From: an uncultured Clostridia bacterium
Lineage (GTDB): Bacteria; Bacillota; Clostridia; Christensenellales; Borkfalkiaceae
Direction of reading: 5' to 3'
NCBI GenBank assembly: GCA_900548845.1
Contig: URMI01000049.1
Span: forward strand, 1-7,250
Length of the DNA stretch: 7,250 nucleotides
How positions within the stretch are numbered: the first letter of the stretch is position 1; the number at the start of each line of letters is the position of its first letter. The translations under genes and the position numbers were made by a program. The notes under the pieces were generated by a model. It had not been told where the DNA came from. It was given only the letters and a program-made list of their open reading frames with translations, and searched no databases. Shown here piece by piece: positions 1-6,103 of this stretch.

Positions 1-110
1 TTGTCGCCTTTGCGCGCTCCTCGGTGACTTACGTTTCAGTAAGCTCCCGTCGTCGCTTGCGCAGGCTTCTCGTCTCAGCCGCGGCTGCTTACCCGGCCTT
101 CGCTTAAAAA
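1..110. repeat. GC-rich, hairpin-prone intergenic element (possible dispersed repeat)
   Basis: This non-coding stretch contains several small inverted repeats: CTTAC/GTAAG (28-32 and 39-43) around a 6-nt loop, the 12-bp palindrome CAGCCGCGGCTG (76-87), GTAAGC/GCTTAC (39-44 and 87-92), and an imperfect palindrome around TGCGCA (about 54-65). It then changes abruptly to A-rich DNA at about 105, just before the next gene's ribosome binding site. I see no gene that it clearly belongs to. The compact structure and abrupt edge resemble a dispersed intergenic repeat, but only one copy lies in the window, so repetition is not shown. It could also be the tail of something to the left. Confidence 0.3.
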
Positions 111-138
111 GACAGAGAAGAAAAACCCGAAGATAAAC

Positions 139-143
139 AGGAG
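139..143 (+). promoter_or_regulatory. Ribosome binding site of the MFS transporter gene
   Basis: AGGAG lies 8 nt before the ATG at 152 and fixes that start. A second ATG at 147 is out of frame and too close to the site. I found no convincing promoter hexamers in 1-138, so the gene's promoter is either weak or outside the window. Confidence 0.75.
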
Positions 144-151
144 AATATGGT

Positions 152-1519
152 ATGAGTGGAGCAAAGGCCGCCAAGGCGCGGCAGGCAAACCCGAACAGGA
201 GAAAGGAGATCGCCTGGATCTTGTACGACGTGGGCAATTCGGCGTTCACGCTGCTCGTGAGCACGGTGCTGCCCATCTACTTCAACTATCTCGTCACCTC
301 GGCAGGGCTCGCGGCGACGGACGCCACCGCCATCTGGGGGTATGCGGCGAGCGCGGTCACGCTGTGCGTCGCGGTGCTCTCGCCCATTTTGGGCTCGTTC
401 GCCGACGACGTGGGCAGGAAGAAGCCGCTCTTTTTCTTCAGCGCCATTCTGGGCGTTTTAGGGTGCGGGGCGCTCGGCATCCCGATGGGCTGGATCGCCT
501 TCCTCGCCGTCTTCATCGTCGCGAAGATCTGCTATTCGGTCAGCCTCGTCTTCTACGACGCCATGCTCACCGACGTGACGACGCCCGAGCGCCTCGACGA
601 CGTTTCCGCCAAGGGCTATGCCTTCGGGTATGTGGGCAGCTGCATCCCCTTCCTCCTCGGCATCTATCTCATCAACTTCACCGACCTTGCGATCACCGTC
701 TCCATGCCAGTCGCGTGCCTCATCAACGCGCTGTGGTGGTTCGGTTTCACGCTGCCCCTCACCCGCGAGTACGAGCAGACGCACTTCATCCGCCGTTCCA
801 AGAACACGGTGCGCGGGAGCTTCAGGCGCCTCTTCTCGGTGTTCGGCAAGAAGACCGATCTTCCCAACCGCAAGGGCATCATCCTCTTCCTTATCGCCTT
901 CTTCCTCTATATCGATGGCGTCTATACCGTCATCGATATGGCGACTTCCTTCGGCACGGCGCTGGGCTTCGATACGACCTCGCTCCTTTTGGCGCTCCTT
1001 TTAACGCAGATCGTCGCCTTTCCCGCCGCCATCGTCTTCGGGAAGCTCGCCTCCAAAGTGCACAACGACCTTCTCATCTTCATCTGCATCGTCGCCTATA
1101 CGGGCGTGGGCATCTTCGCCGTCTTCATGACCGAGGGCTGGCAGTTCTGGGTGCTCGCCTGCGTCGTCGGGCTCTTCCAAGGGGGCGTGCAGGCGCTCTC
1201 GCGCTCCTACTTCGCGCAGATCATCCCCGCCGAACGATCGGGCCTTCTCTTTGGCATCCTCGATATCTTCGGCAAGGGCGCGGCGTTCATCGGCACCCTC
1301 CTCGTCGGCGTCGTCACGCAGGCGACGGGCTCCGTCAACATGGGCGCGCTGCCCATCGTGGCGCTCTTCGTGCTCGGGCTCGTCGCGCTCGTCTTCGCCG
1401 CGCGCGAGAACAGGAAGTTCCTCTTCGCCAAAAAGGCGGCGCCTCCCGCAGATGGGGGGAACGCCGAAGGTACACAAAACAGCGACATCGCTCCGCCGGA
1501 AGAAGGGTCTGAAGGCTGA
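152..1519 (+). CDS. MFS transporter, UMF1/Atg22-like family
   Basis: This 455-residue polytopic membrane protein is a probable secondary transporter; its substrate cannot be read from sequence. The N-terminus has a basic cytoplasmic segment followed by the family-typical block around residues 21-45 (AWILYDVGNSAF). A major facilitator motif A (GSFADDVGRKKP) lies at 81-92, in the loop between helices 2 and 3. A conserved stretch, DAMLTDVTTPERLDDVSAKG (136-155), is typical of UMF1 proteins. After a charged central loop (about 204-240, cytoplasmic) comes the second six-helix half, with the other family block, GGVQALSRSYFAQIIP (344-359). The last 30 residues are a polar, Ala/Pro/Gly-rich tail. Length fits the family (about 400-480). 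The start is set by AGGAG at 139-143. Bacterial members are usually called UMF1 or Atg22-like transporters by homology to the yeast vacuolar effluxer; an amino-acid export role is only a guess. It converges on the EF-G-like gene. Confidence 0.88.
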   Translation: MSGAKAAKARQANPNRRKEIAWILYDVGNSAFTLLVSTVLPIYFNYLVTSAGLAATDATAIWGYAASAVTLCVAVLSPILGSFADDVGRKKPLFFFSAILGVLGCGALGIPMGWIAFLAVFIVAKICYSVSLVFYDAMLTDVTTPERLDDVSAKGYAFGYVGSCIPFLLGIYLINFTDLAITVSMPVACLINALWWFGFTLPLTREYEQTHFIRRSKNTVRGSFRRLFSVFGKKTDLPNRKGIILFLIAFFLYIDGVYTVIDMATSFGTALGFDTTSLLLALLLTQIVAFPAAIVFGKLASKVHNDLLIFICIVAYTGVGIFAVFMTEGWQFWVLACVVGLFQGGVQALSRSYFAQIIPAERSGLLFGILDIFGKGAAFIGTLLVGVVTQATGSVNMGALPIVALFVLGLVALVFAARENRKFLFAKKAAPPADGGNAEGTQNSDIAPPEEGSEG

Positions 1520-1529
1520 GCCGAGTCCC

Positions 1530-1550
1530 CGTCCCCCGAAAGGACGTTTT
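1530..1550 (+). terminator. Small hairpin followed by T4 just after the MFS gene
   Basis: CGTCC (1530-1534) pairs with GGACG (1542-1546) around a 7-nt loop and is followed by TTTT (1547-1550), 11 nt after the stop codon. The stem is short. An alternative fold pairs TCCCC (1526-1530) with GGGGA (1551-1555). It may be a weak terminator acting with the stronger hairpin downstream. Confidence 0.35.
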
Positions 1551-1568
1551 GGGGAAAATATGGGAAAT

Positions 1569-1609
1569 GCGCTCCTCTGCGGAAAAGCGGGGGAGCGCAA
1601 AAAATTTTT
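1569..1609 (+). terminator. Strong hairpin, probable terminator of the MFS gene
   Basis: GCGCTCCTCTGC (1569-1580) pairs with GCGGGGGAGCGC (1587-1598) in a 12-bp stem with two G-T wobbles and a 6-nt loop. It is followed by six A and then five T (1599-1609). The T run is not directly next to the stem, so this is not a textbook intrinsic terminator. Its place between convergent genes, 50 nt past the MFS stop, supports a terminating role. The strand is inferred. Confidence 0.5.
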
Positions 1610-1656
1610 CGCGAAAATCTTTTTGCTTCGCAAAAAAGCCTTGAAGAGATCGGCGA

Positions 1657-1676
1657 CGCGGCTCGAAAGAGCCGCG
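1657..1676 (-). terminator. GAAA-loop hairpin just past the EF-G-like gene
   Basis: CGCGGCTC (1657-1664) and GAGCCGCG (1669-1676) form a perfect 8-bp stem closed by GAAA on the top strand (TTTC on the bottom strand). It begins 21 nt past the stop codon of the minus-strand gene. On that strand the nearest T run (complement of 1632-1637) lies about 20 nt further on, after which another small stem, TTTTTGC/GCAAAAA (1620-1626 and 1630-1636), overlaps it. It is a clear structure, likely for 3'-end formation or stability, but not a classic intrinsic terminator. Confidence 0.4.
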
Positions 1677-1697
1677 GCGCCGCCGTCTGTCGAAAAT

Positions 1698-3749
1698 TTA
1701 CGCTTTTGCCTGCTGAACGGCCTGAAGCACGCTCTCGGGCGCCTGCTCATAGCGGGCGAAGGTCTCCGAGAAGCGGCCCCTGCCCTGCGTCATCGAGCGC
1801 AGCGCCGTCGCATACGTCAGAAGTTCGCCCTTGGGCGCTTCCGCCGTGACGATCTGCATGTCGTCCTGCGTGTCCATGCCGAGGATGCGGCCGCGGCGCT
1901 TGTTGAGATCGCCCATCACGTCGCCCACGAACTGTTCGGGCACGGCGATCCTGAGCCTTGAGAGCGGCTCGAGGAGGACGGGCGAAGCGTTTTTGAGCCC
2001 TTCCTTGAAGGCGAGCTCGGCAGCCGCCTTGAACGCCGCTTCCGAAGAGTCGACGTCGTGATAGCTTCCGTCATAGAGGACGGCTTTGAGGCGGATGACG
2101 GGATAGCCCGCGAGCACGCCGTGGGGCAGGCACTCCACAAGGCCCTTCTCGACGGCGGGGATGTACTGCTTGGGCACCGTGCCGCCCACGACTTCTTCCG
2201 CAAATTCGAAGTCTCTCTCGCAGGGTTCGAAGCGGATCTTGCAGTGGCCGTACTGGCCGTGGCCGCCCGTCTGCTTCTTGTATTTTCCTTCCGCGTTGGC
2301 GGTCTTTCGGATGGTCTCCTTATAGGCGATGGCGGGGGTGCGGAAGTCTGCCTCCGCGCCGAATTTCGCTTTCAGCTTCTTGTTGATGACGTCGAGATGC
2401 ACTTCGCCCTGGCCGCCCGCGAGCGTTTCGCCCGTGTCGTGGTCCTTGACGACGACAAAGCTCCTGTCCTCTTCCGCAAGGCGGGCAAGGCCTGAAAAGA
2501 CCTTGTCTTCCGTGCCGCGCACTTTGGCGTAGACCGCCATATAGAGCACGGGATGGGGGAAGGGGATGGGGTCGAAGCGGACGGGGGAAGCGGGATCGCA
2601 CAGCGTGTCGCAGGTGCCCGTGTTCTGCAGCTTGTTGACGGCGCCGATGTCGCCCGCGCGCAGCTCGGTGACGGGGACCTGCTTCTTGCCGCAGACGAGG
2701 TAGATGGTGTTGATGCGCTCCTCGGTGTTCGTGTTGGGGTTGAGGACGGTCATGCCCGTCTTTAAGACCCCGCGGCACACGCGCAGATAGTTGAGCTTGC
2801 CCACGAAGGGGTCGACCGCCGTCTTGAAGACCTGCGCCGCGAAGGGAGCGTCCTCTTCGCAGGTGACGCCGATGACAGTATCTTTCTGAAGGTCGGTGGC
2901 GGGCACTTCGGCGCGCTCGGCGGCCTCGGGCAGATACTTCACGATCTCGTTCATCAGGTTGATGACGCCCTTGTTCTGCAGGGCGCTGCCCGCCATGACG
3001 GGGATGACGTTGATGTTGTAGATGCCCTTGCGGATGCCGTGGATGATGTCCTCGCGCGAGAGCTGGCCGTCTTCGAAGTACTTTTCGAGCAGCACGTCGT
3101 CGTTCTCGGCGGCGGCCTCCATCAAAGAAAGGCGCATCTCGTCGAAGTCGCGGCGGTAGGCATCGGGCACCGTGATCTCTTCGGGGCCCGTGTTGGTGAA
3201 GCGGTACGCCTTTTCGGTGAGGGCGTTGACGTTGCCCGTCATCTTGCTGCCTTCCATCATGGGGATCTGGATGGGCGCTATTTTGTTTTTATATTTTTCC
3301 TGCAGCGCGCGGACGGTGCCGTGGTAGTCGGCGTTGTCCTTATCCATGCCGTTGATGAAGATGATGAGGGGCTTTTTCGCCCTTAAACACTGGTTGATCG
3401 CCTTCTCGGCGCCGACGGTGAGCGTGCCGTTCGCGCCCATGACGACGATCGCCGCGCCGCAGGCGCGCATCGCCTCGTTGACTTCGCCCTCAAAATCGTA
3501 AAAGCCGGGGCAGTCTAAAAGGTTGATCTTGACGTCCTTCCACGTCGTGTAGGCGGCGGAAAGGGAGACGGACATCTTGCGTGCGATCTCCTGTTCGTCG
3601 AAGTCGGAAACGGTGGTGCCTGTATCCACCCTGCCCATGCGCTCGATGGCGCCCCCGTTGAAGAGGATTGCTTCGCAGAGGGTGGTCTTGCCCTCGCCGC
3701 TGTGGCCGACGATGGCGATGTTGCGGATATTTTTTGCAGATACGCTCAT
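1698..3749 (-). CDS. Elongation factor G paralogue (EF-G-2 type translational GTPase)
   Basis: This 683-residue protein has the whole EF-G architecture: G domain (about 1-275), domain II (about 295-390), domain III (about 395-480), domain IV (about 481-595, with GGHGQYGH at 495-502 and DGSYHDVDSSEAAFK at 560-574), and domain V to the end (MGDLNKRRGRILGM, 612-625). EF-G drives translocation of tRNA and mRNA on the ribosome in the cytoplasm. G motifs are P-loop GHSGEGKTT (15-23), DCPGFYDF (79-86), NGMD (133-136) and SALQNKG (255-261). These differ from canonical GHIDAGKTT, DTPGHVDF and NKMD. The GHSGxGKTT form is typical of EF-G-2-type paralogues, so this is probably not the main fusA product. 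No rpsL, rpsG or tuf gene is adjacent, which also fits a paralogue. The start is the second in-frame ATG: AAGGAG (3759-3764) touches the first ATG (3758) but is 9 nt from the ATG at 3749. It could act in translation, ribosome rescue or recycling. Confidence 0.9.
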   Translation of the reverse strand: MSVSAKNIRNIAIVGHSGEGKTTLCEAILFNGGAIERMGRVDTGTTVSDFDEQEIARKMSVSLSAAYTTWKDVKINLLDCPGFYDFEGEVNEAMRACGAAIVVMGANGTLTVGAEKAINQCLRAKKPLIIFINGMDKDNADYHGTVRALQEKYKNKIAPIQIPMMEGSKMTGNVNALTEKAYRFTNTGPEEITVPDAYRRDFDEMRLSLMEAAAENDDVLLEKYFEDGQLSREDIIHGIRKGIYNINVIPVMAGSALQNKGVINLMNEIVKYLPEAAERAEVPATDLQKDTVIGVTCEEDAPFAAQVFKTAVDPFVGKLNYLRVCRGVLKTGMTVLNPNTNTEERINTIYLVCGKKQVPVTELRAGDIGAVNKLQNTGTCDTLCDPASPVRFDPIPFPHPVLYMAVYAKVRGTEDKVFSGLARLAEEDRSFVVVKDHDTGETLAGGQGEVHLDVINKKLKAKFGAEADFRTPAIAYKETIRKTANAEGKYKKQTGGHGQYGHCKIRFEPCERDFEFAEEVVGGTVPKQYIPAVEKGLVECLPHGVLAGYPVIRLKAVLYDGSYHDVDSSEAAFKAAAELAFKEGLKNASPVLLEPLSRLRIAVPEQFVGDVMGDLNKRRGRILGMDTQDDMQIVTAEAPKGELLTYATALRSMTQGRGRFSETFARYEQAPESVLQAVQQAKA

Positions 3750-3758
3750 GGGTATCAT

Positions 3759-3764
3759 CTCCTT
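3759..3764 (-). promoter_or_regulatory. Ribosome binding site deciding the EF-G-like start
   Basis: On the minus strand AAGGAG lies directly against an ATG at 3758-3756, too close for initiation there, and 9 nt from the in-frame ATG at 3749-3747. The protein therefore most likely begins MSVSAKN rather than MIPMSV. Confidence 0.75.
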
Positions 3765-3809
3765 GTGAATGATTCGGCGGGCCCCGCTTGGCGGAATGCC
3801 GTCTATTCC

Positions 3810-3837
3810 ATTATACCGTACTTTTCGGAAAAATCAA
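3810..3837 (-). promoter_or_regulatory. Sigma-A type promoter of the EF-G-like gene
   Basis: Read on the minus strand, a consensus TATAAT (3815-3810) follows TTGATT (3837-3832) after a 16-bp spacer. The -35 box matches four of six consensus bases. The start of transcription would be near 3803, giving a leader of roughly 55 nt with GC-rich sequence before the ribosome binding site. Confidence 0.65.
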
Positions 3838-3918
3838 GAGGGGAAGGAAAAATATTTTCTCTCTCTGTGAGATTTTCGCGGGAAAATATCTAAAATCTAT
3901 CGATTTGCAGCGCCACTC

Positions 3919-3947
3919 TTGACAATTTCTGCCGCCTGCCCTATAAT
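3919..3947 (+). promoter_or_regulatory. Perfect-consensus sigma-A promoter of the lipoprotein gene
   Basis: TTGACA (3919-3924) and TATAAT (3942-3947) are separated by exactly 17 bp, the ideal vegetative promoter. Transcription would start near 3954. It is divergent from the EF-G-like promoter, with the two -35 boxes about 80 bp apart across AT-rich DNA. Direct repeats lie around it (see the repeat entries). Confidence 0.88.
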
Positions 3948-3958
3948 GAAGACAATTT
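3921..3958 (+). repeat. Direct repeat GACAATTT flanking the promoter
   Basis: GACAATTT occurs at 3921-3928, overlapping the -35 box, and again at 3951-3958, at the predicted transcription start. The copies are 30 bp apart, about three helical turns, so they would face the same side of the DNA. This could be an operator pair for a repressor or could be chance, because part of the motif is the -35 consensus itself. Confidence 0.4.
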
Positions 3959-3979
3959 ATCGAAGATGTTTTATCGAAG
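3956..3979 (+). repeat. Direct repeat TTTATCGAAG in the lipoprotein leader
   Basis: The 10-bp sequence TTTATCGAAG is present at 3956-3965 and 3970-3979, 14 bp apart. The second copy runs into the AAGGAG ribosome binding site. It may be a small tandem duplication or a binding site in the leader; function is unknown. Confidence 0.5.
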
Positions 3980-3982
3980 GAG
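3977..3982 (+). promoter_or_regulatory. Ribosome binding site of the lipoprotein gene
   Basis: AAGGAG is 10 nt from the GTG at 3993 and 4 nt from an in-frame GTG at 3987. It lies downstream of the in-frame ATG at 3966, which therefore cannot use it. A GTG start at 3993 gives the cleanest signal peptide. Confidence 0.7.
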
Positions 3983-3992
3983 AACGGTGCCG

Positions 3993-5222
3993 GTGAAAGG
4001 ACGGAGCCTTGCTTATATTCTGACTGCTGCCTGCCTTTTCTGCCTTGCGGGATGCGGCGGAACGCCGCAGCACCGGCATACGGTCGGATACGCCGCGCCC
4101 GTCGAGCCGACGTGCACCGAGGCGGGTCTTACGGGCCATTGGGCGTGCACGGAGTGCGGCGCGTGCTTTTCCGATGAGGCGGGGCTTGTTCCCTGCGAGC
4201 CGGAAGTGCTCCCCGCGCTCGGGCACAACTTCGTGCGCGAGGAAGTCAAAGCCGCCACCTGCATGGAAGAGGGCGTCCTTTCTACGGTGTGTTTGAGGTG
4301 CGGCATAGAAGAGGAGAGCATTCTGCCCGAAACGGGGCATCTCTTCGGCGCGTGGGAGCAAACGCTCGCTCCCTCCTGCGGAAGGGAAGGGGAGGAAGCG
4401 CGCACCTGCGCCTACTGCGGCGAGCGGGAAACGCGCGCCCTGCCCGCCCTTGCGGAGCATGCGTTCGGGGCGGATAATGTCTGCACGGTGTGCGCCTATG
4501 TGTGCGAGCCGACGCCCGGCCTTGCCTATACGCCCGTTTTGGGGGAGGACGGCAATCTTGCAGGCTACGAGGTCTCTATGGGAGAGGCGGAAGCGGGAAA
4601 AGATCGCGTCGCGCCCTATCATGAGGGCGAGCCCGTCATCGCCGTTGCGGAAGGGGGCTTTCGCGAATGCACCTCCTTGCGGGAGCTCGTCTTGTATGCG
4701 CCCCTTGCCCGCATCGGGGCGAACGCCTTCCGCGGCTGTTCGGGGCTGCTTGCGATCGGACTTCCCGACAGCGTCGAAGAAGTGGGGGAGATGGCGTTTT
4801 ACGGCTGCATCAACGCCGTCTCGCTCCGCCTGGGGAGCGCGCTCGATTACATCGCCTCCAACGCCTTTTACGGGCTGGAAGAGCTTGAAAGCATCGCCGT
4901 GAGCGGGCAAAACCCCGTCTACTCGGGCGAAGGGAACTGCCTTGTCGAAAAATCGACGGGCACCCTCCTTCTGGGGAGCGGGGAGAGCGTCATCCCCGAG
5001 GACGTCAAAACGATCGCCGACTACGCCTTTTTTAACAACAAGTCTCTTCGCGAGATCGTCCTGCCTGCGGGCATCGGGAGCGTGGGTGCGGCGGCGTTCA
5101 GCGGATGCACCCGCCTCACGTCCTTTACCTATCTCGGGACGGCGGAAGCGTGGGCGCGCGTCGAAAAGGGCGCCCGCTGGAAGGACTACGCAGCGTTCGA
5201 CGAAGTCATCATCGCGGGCTGA
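3993..5222 (+). CDS. Secreted lipoprotein with Cys/His repeats and BspA-type leucine-rich repeats
   Basis: This 409-residue protein (GTG start at 3993) begins with a lipoprotein signal: Lys/Arg at 2-4, a hydrophobic stretch, and lipobox LAGC with the lipidated Cys at 21, so it should be anchored to the outer face of the membrane. Residues 28-170 hold about three and a half repeats in which a His is followed by a Cys, then 10-11 residues later a CxxC pair: H28/C41/C52-C55, H78/C90/C100-C103, H116/C129/C139-C142, H156/C164-C167. The PTCTEAG and CTECG wording is familiar from surface proteins of gut Firmicutes. Residues about 205-383 are BspA-type (LRR_5) leucine-rich repeats, with recurring blocks such as IGANAFRGCSGL (241-252), VGEMAFYGC (264-272), IASNAFYGL (287-295) and VGAAAFSGC (364-372). 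The tail LGTAEAWARVEKG is typical of the end of such domains. Binding or adhesion is likely; the ligand is unknown. The Cys/His repeats could bind zinc or form disulfides. Confidence 0.85.
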   Translation: MKGRSLAYILTAACLFCLAGCGGTPQHRHTVGYAAPVEPTCTEAGLTGHWACTECGACFSDEAGLVPCEPEVLPALGHNFVREEVKAATCMEEGVLSTVCLRCGIEEESILPETGHLFGAWEQTLAPSCGREGEEARTCAYCGERETRALPALAEHAFGADNVCTVCAYVCEPTPGLAYTPVLGEDGNLAGYEVSMGEAEAGKDRVAPYHEGEPVIAVAEGGFRECTSLRELVLYAPLARIGANAFRGCSGLLAIGLPDSVEEVGEMAFYGCINAVSLRLGSALDYIASNAFYGLEELESIAVSGQNPVYSGEGNCLVEKSTGTLLLGSGESVIPEDVKTIADYAFFNNKSLREIVLPAGIGSVGAAAFSGCTRLTSFTYLGTAEAWARVEKGARWKDYAAFDEVIIAG

Positions 5223-5233
5223 ACATTGCAACA

Positions 5234-5263
5234 AAAAAGACGGACTTAATTGTCCGTCTTTTT
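5234..5263. terminator. Bidirectional intrinsic terminator shared by the lipoprotein and TtcA-like genes
   Basis: AAAAAGACGGAC (5234-5245) and GTCCGTCTTTTT (5252-5263) form a perfect 12-bp stem with a 6-nt loop. It has a T run on the right for the plus-strand gene, and an A run on the left that serves as a T run for the minus-strand gene. The right arm and most of the loop lie inside the end of the minus-strand gene and encode its last residues, KTDN plus the stop codon. Confidence 0.92.
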
Positions 5264-6094
5264 GCTTGCGTAAAGTTCGTCGAAGGAATATTTCTTCCCG
5301 CCCGTCTTGAGCCCGGGGAAGGTATCGAGACACACGGCGTGGAGGGCGGTAAACAGGTTGTCCTCGATCTGCGCGTCCTCGCGTTTGAGCGCGTTCACGA
5401 GCTCTTTTATTTCCTGCCGTTTGGAGCAGCCCTCCTCCGCTTCGGTGCGCGCCGTCACGCGGCAGGCGCAGCGGATGAATTGGAGCCCGTTGTAGCGCGC
5501 CCAGGCGATGATGTCGTCCTCCTTGATGCAGTAAAGGGGGCGGATGAGCTCCATGCCCTCGAAGTTCTGGCTCCTTATTTTCGGCATCATGCCCTGCAAT
5601 TGCGCGCCGTAGAACATGCCGATGAGCGTCGTTTCGATGACGTCGTTGAGGTGATGCCCGAGCGCAATTTTATTGCAGCCGAGTTCTCTTGCCTTGGCGT
5701 AGAGGTGCCCCCGCCGCATGCGCGCACAGAGATAGCACGGCGATTTTTCCACGCTGTCGGCGGCGGCGAAAATTTCCGAAGAGAACATCGTGAGGGGGAG
5801 CTCCAGCGTCTTCGCGTTTTCGAGGATGCGCGCGCGGTTCTCTTCGTTGTAGCCGGGATCCATCGCAAGGAAGACGAGCTCGAAGTTTTGCTCGCCGTAC
5901 CGTTTGAGCAGTTCCATGAGCTTGGCGAGCAGCATGCTGTCCTTCCCGCCCGAGATGCACACGGCGATCTTATCGCCCTCCTCGATGAGCGAATAGCGCT
6001 TGACCGCCTCGATGAAGGGGTTGAAGAGGGCTTTTCTGAATTTTTTGACGATGCTGCGCTCGATCTCTTGGCAGCGGGAGAGCGGTCTTGCCAT
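5246..6094 (-). CDS. TtcA-family PP-loop ATPase (probable tRNA 2-thiocytidine synthetase)
   Basis: This 282-residue cytoplasmic enzyme belongs to the adenine nucleotide alpha-hydrolase (PP-loop) superfamily. Family members such as TtcA activate C32 of tRNA with ATP and insert sulfur using a [4Fe-4S] cluster. The PP-loop SGGKDS is at 48-53. A CxxC pair (C120, C123, in SPCYLCARMRRG) and C209/C211 (IRCACR) provide the expected cluster cysteines; TtcA uses two from a CxxC and a third further on. The block LGHHLNDVIET (145-155) is typical of the family. Length is slightly below E. coli TtcA (about 310). From memory, related clostridial proteins carry extra cysteines and glycines between CACR and SKRQE; here that segment is short (212-223) with one Cys, C223. 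The gene lacks a recognisable ribosome binding site. It is convergent with the lipoprotein gene and divergent from the transporter. A different tRNA target is possible. Confidence 0.85.
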   Translation of the reverse strand: MARPLSRCQEIERSIVKKFRKALFNPFIEAVKRYSLIEEGDKIAVCISGGKDSMLLAKLMELLKRYGEQNFELVFLAMDPGYNEENRARILENAKTLELPLTMFSSEIFAAADSVEKSPCYLCARMRRGHLYAKARELGCNKIALGHHLNDVIETTLIGMFYGAQLQGMMPKIRSQNFEGMELIRPLYCIKEDDIIAWARYNGLQFIRCACRVTARTEAEEGCSKRQEIKELVNALKREDAQIEDNLFTALHAVCLDTFPGLKTGGKKYSFDELYASKKTDN

Positions 6095-6103
6095 AACGCG
6101 AAA

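Noticed and set aside
1..108. Minus-strand open reading frame running off the left edge, rich in Arg and Lys
   Set aside because: No start codon with a ribosome binding site precedes it, the composition is that of translated GC-rich repeat DNA, and no domain is recognisable. A gene tail cannot be shown from this piece.
364..1512. Alternative-frame plus-strand open frame (382 codons) inside the MFS gene
   Set aside because: The product is Arg/His/Pro-rich low-complexity sequence with no membrane or domain signature; it is a frame shadow of the transporter.
1001..1750. Minus-strand frame running through the MFS 3' end and the hairpin region
   Set aside because: It overlaps both neighbouring genes, has no start signal, and translates to charged low-complexity sequence.
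2058..2495. Plus-strand frame opposite the EF-G-like gene
   Set aside because: It lies entirely antisense to conserved EF-G domains III to V and shows no ribosome binding site or known fold.
3749..3803. EF-G-like leader considered as a riboswitch or attenuator
   Set aside because: The predicted leader is only about 55 nt, with short GC stems and no terminator or known aptamer pattern.
3860..3900. Inverted repeat AGATTTT/AAAATCT in the AT-rich part of the divergent intergenic region, considered as an operator
   Set aside because: Short AT-rich inverted repeats are expected by chance in such sequence, and it does not overlap either promoter's core elements.
3957..5333. Long minus-strand open frame (458 codons) opposite the lipoprotein gene
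   Set aside because: Its translation is Arg/Ala-rich with no recognisable domain and it overlaps the end of the TtcA-like gene. The plus strand has a promoter, ribosome binding site, signal peptide and two known repeat types, so the antisense frame is a by-product of GC-rich codons.
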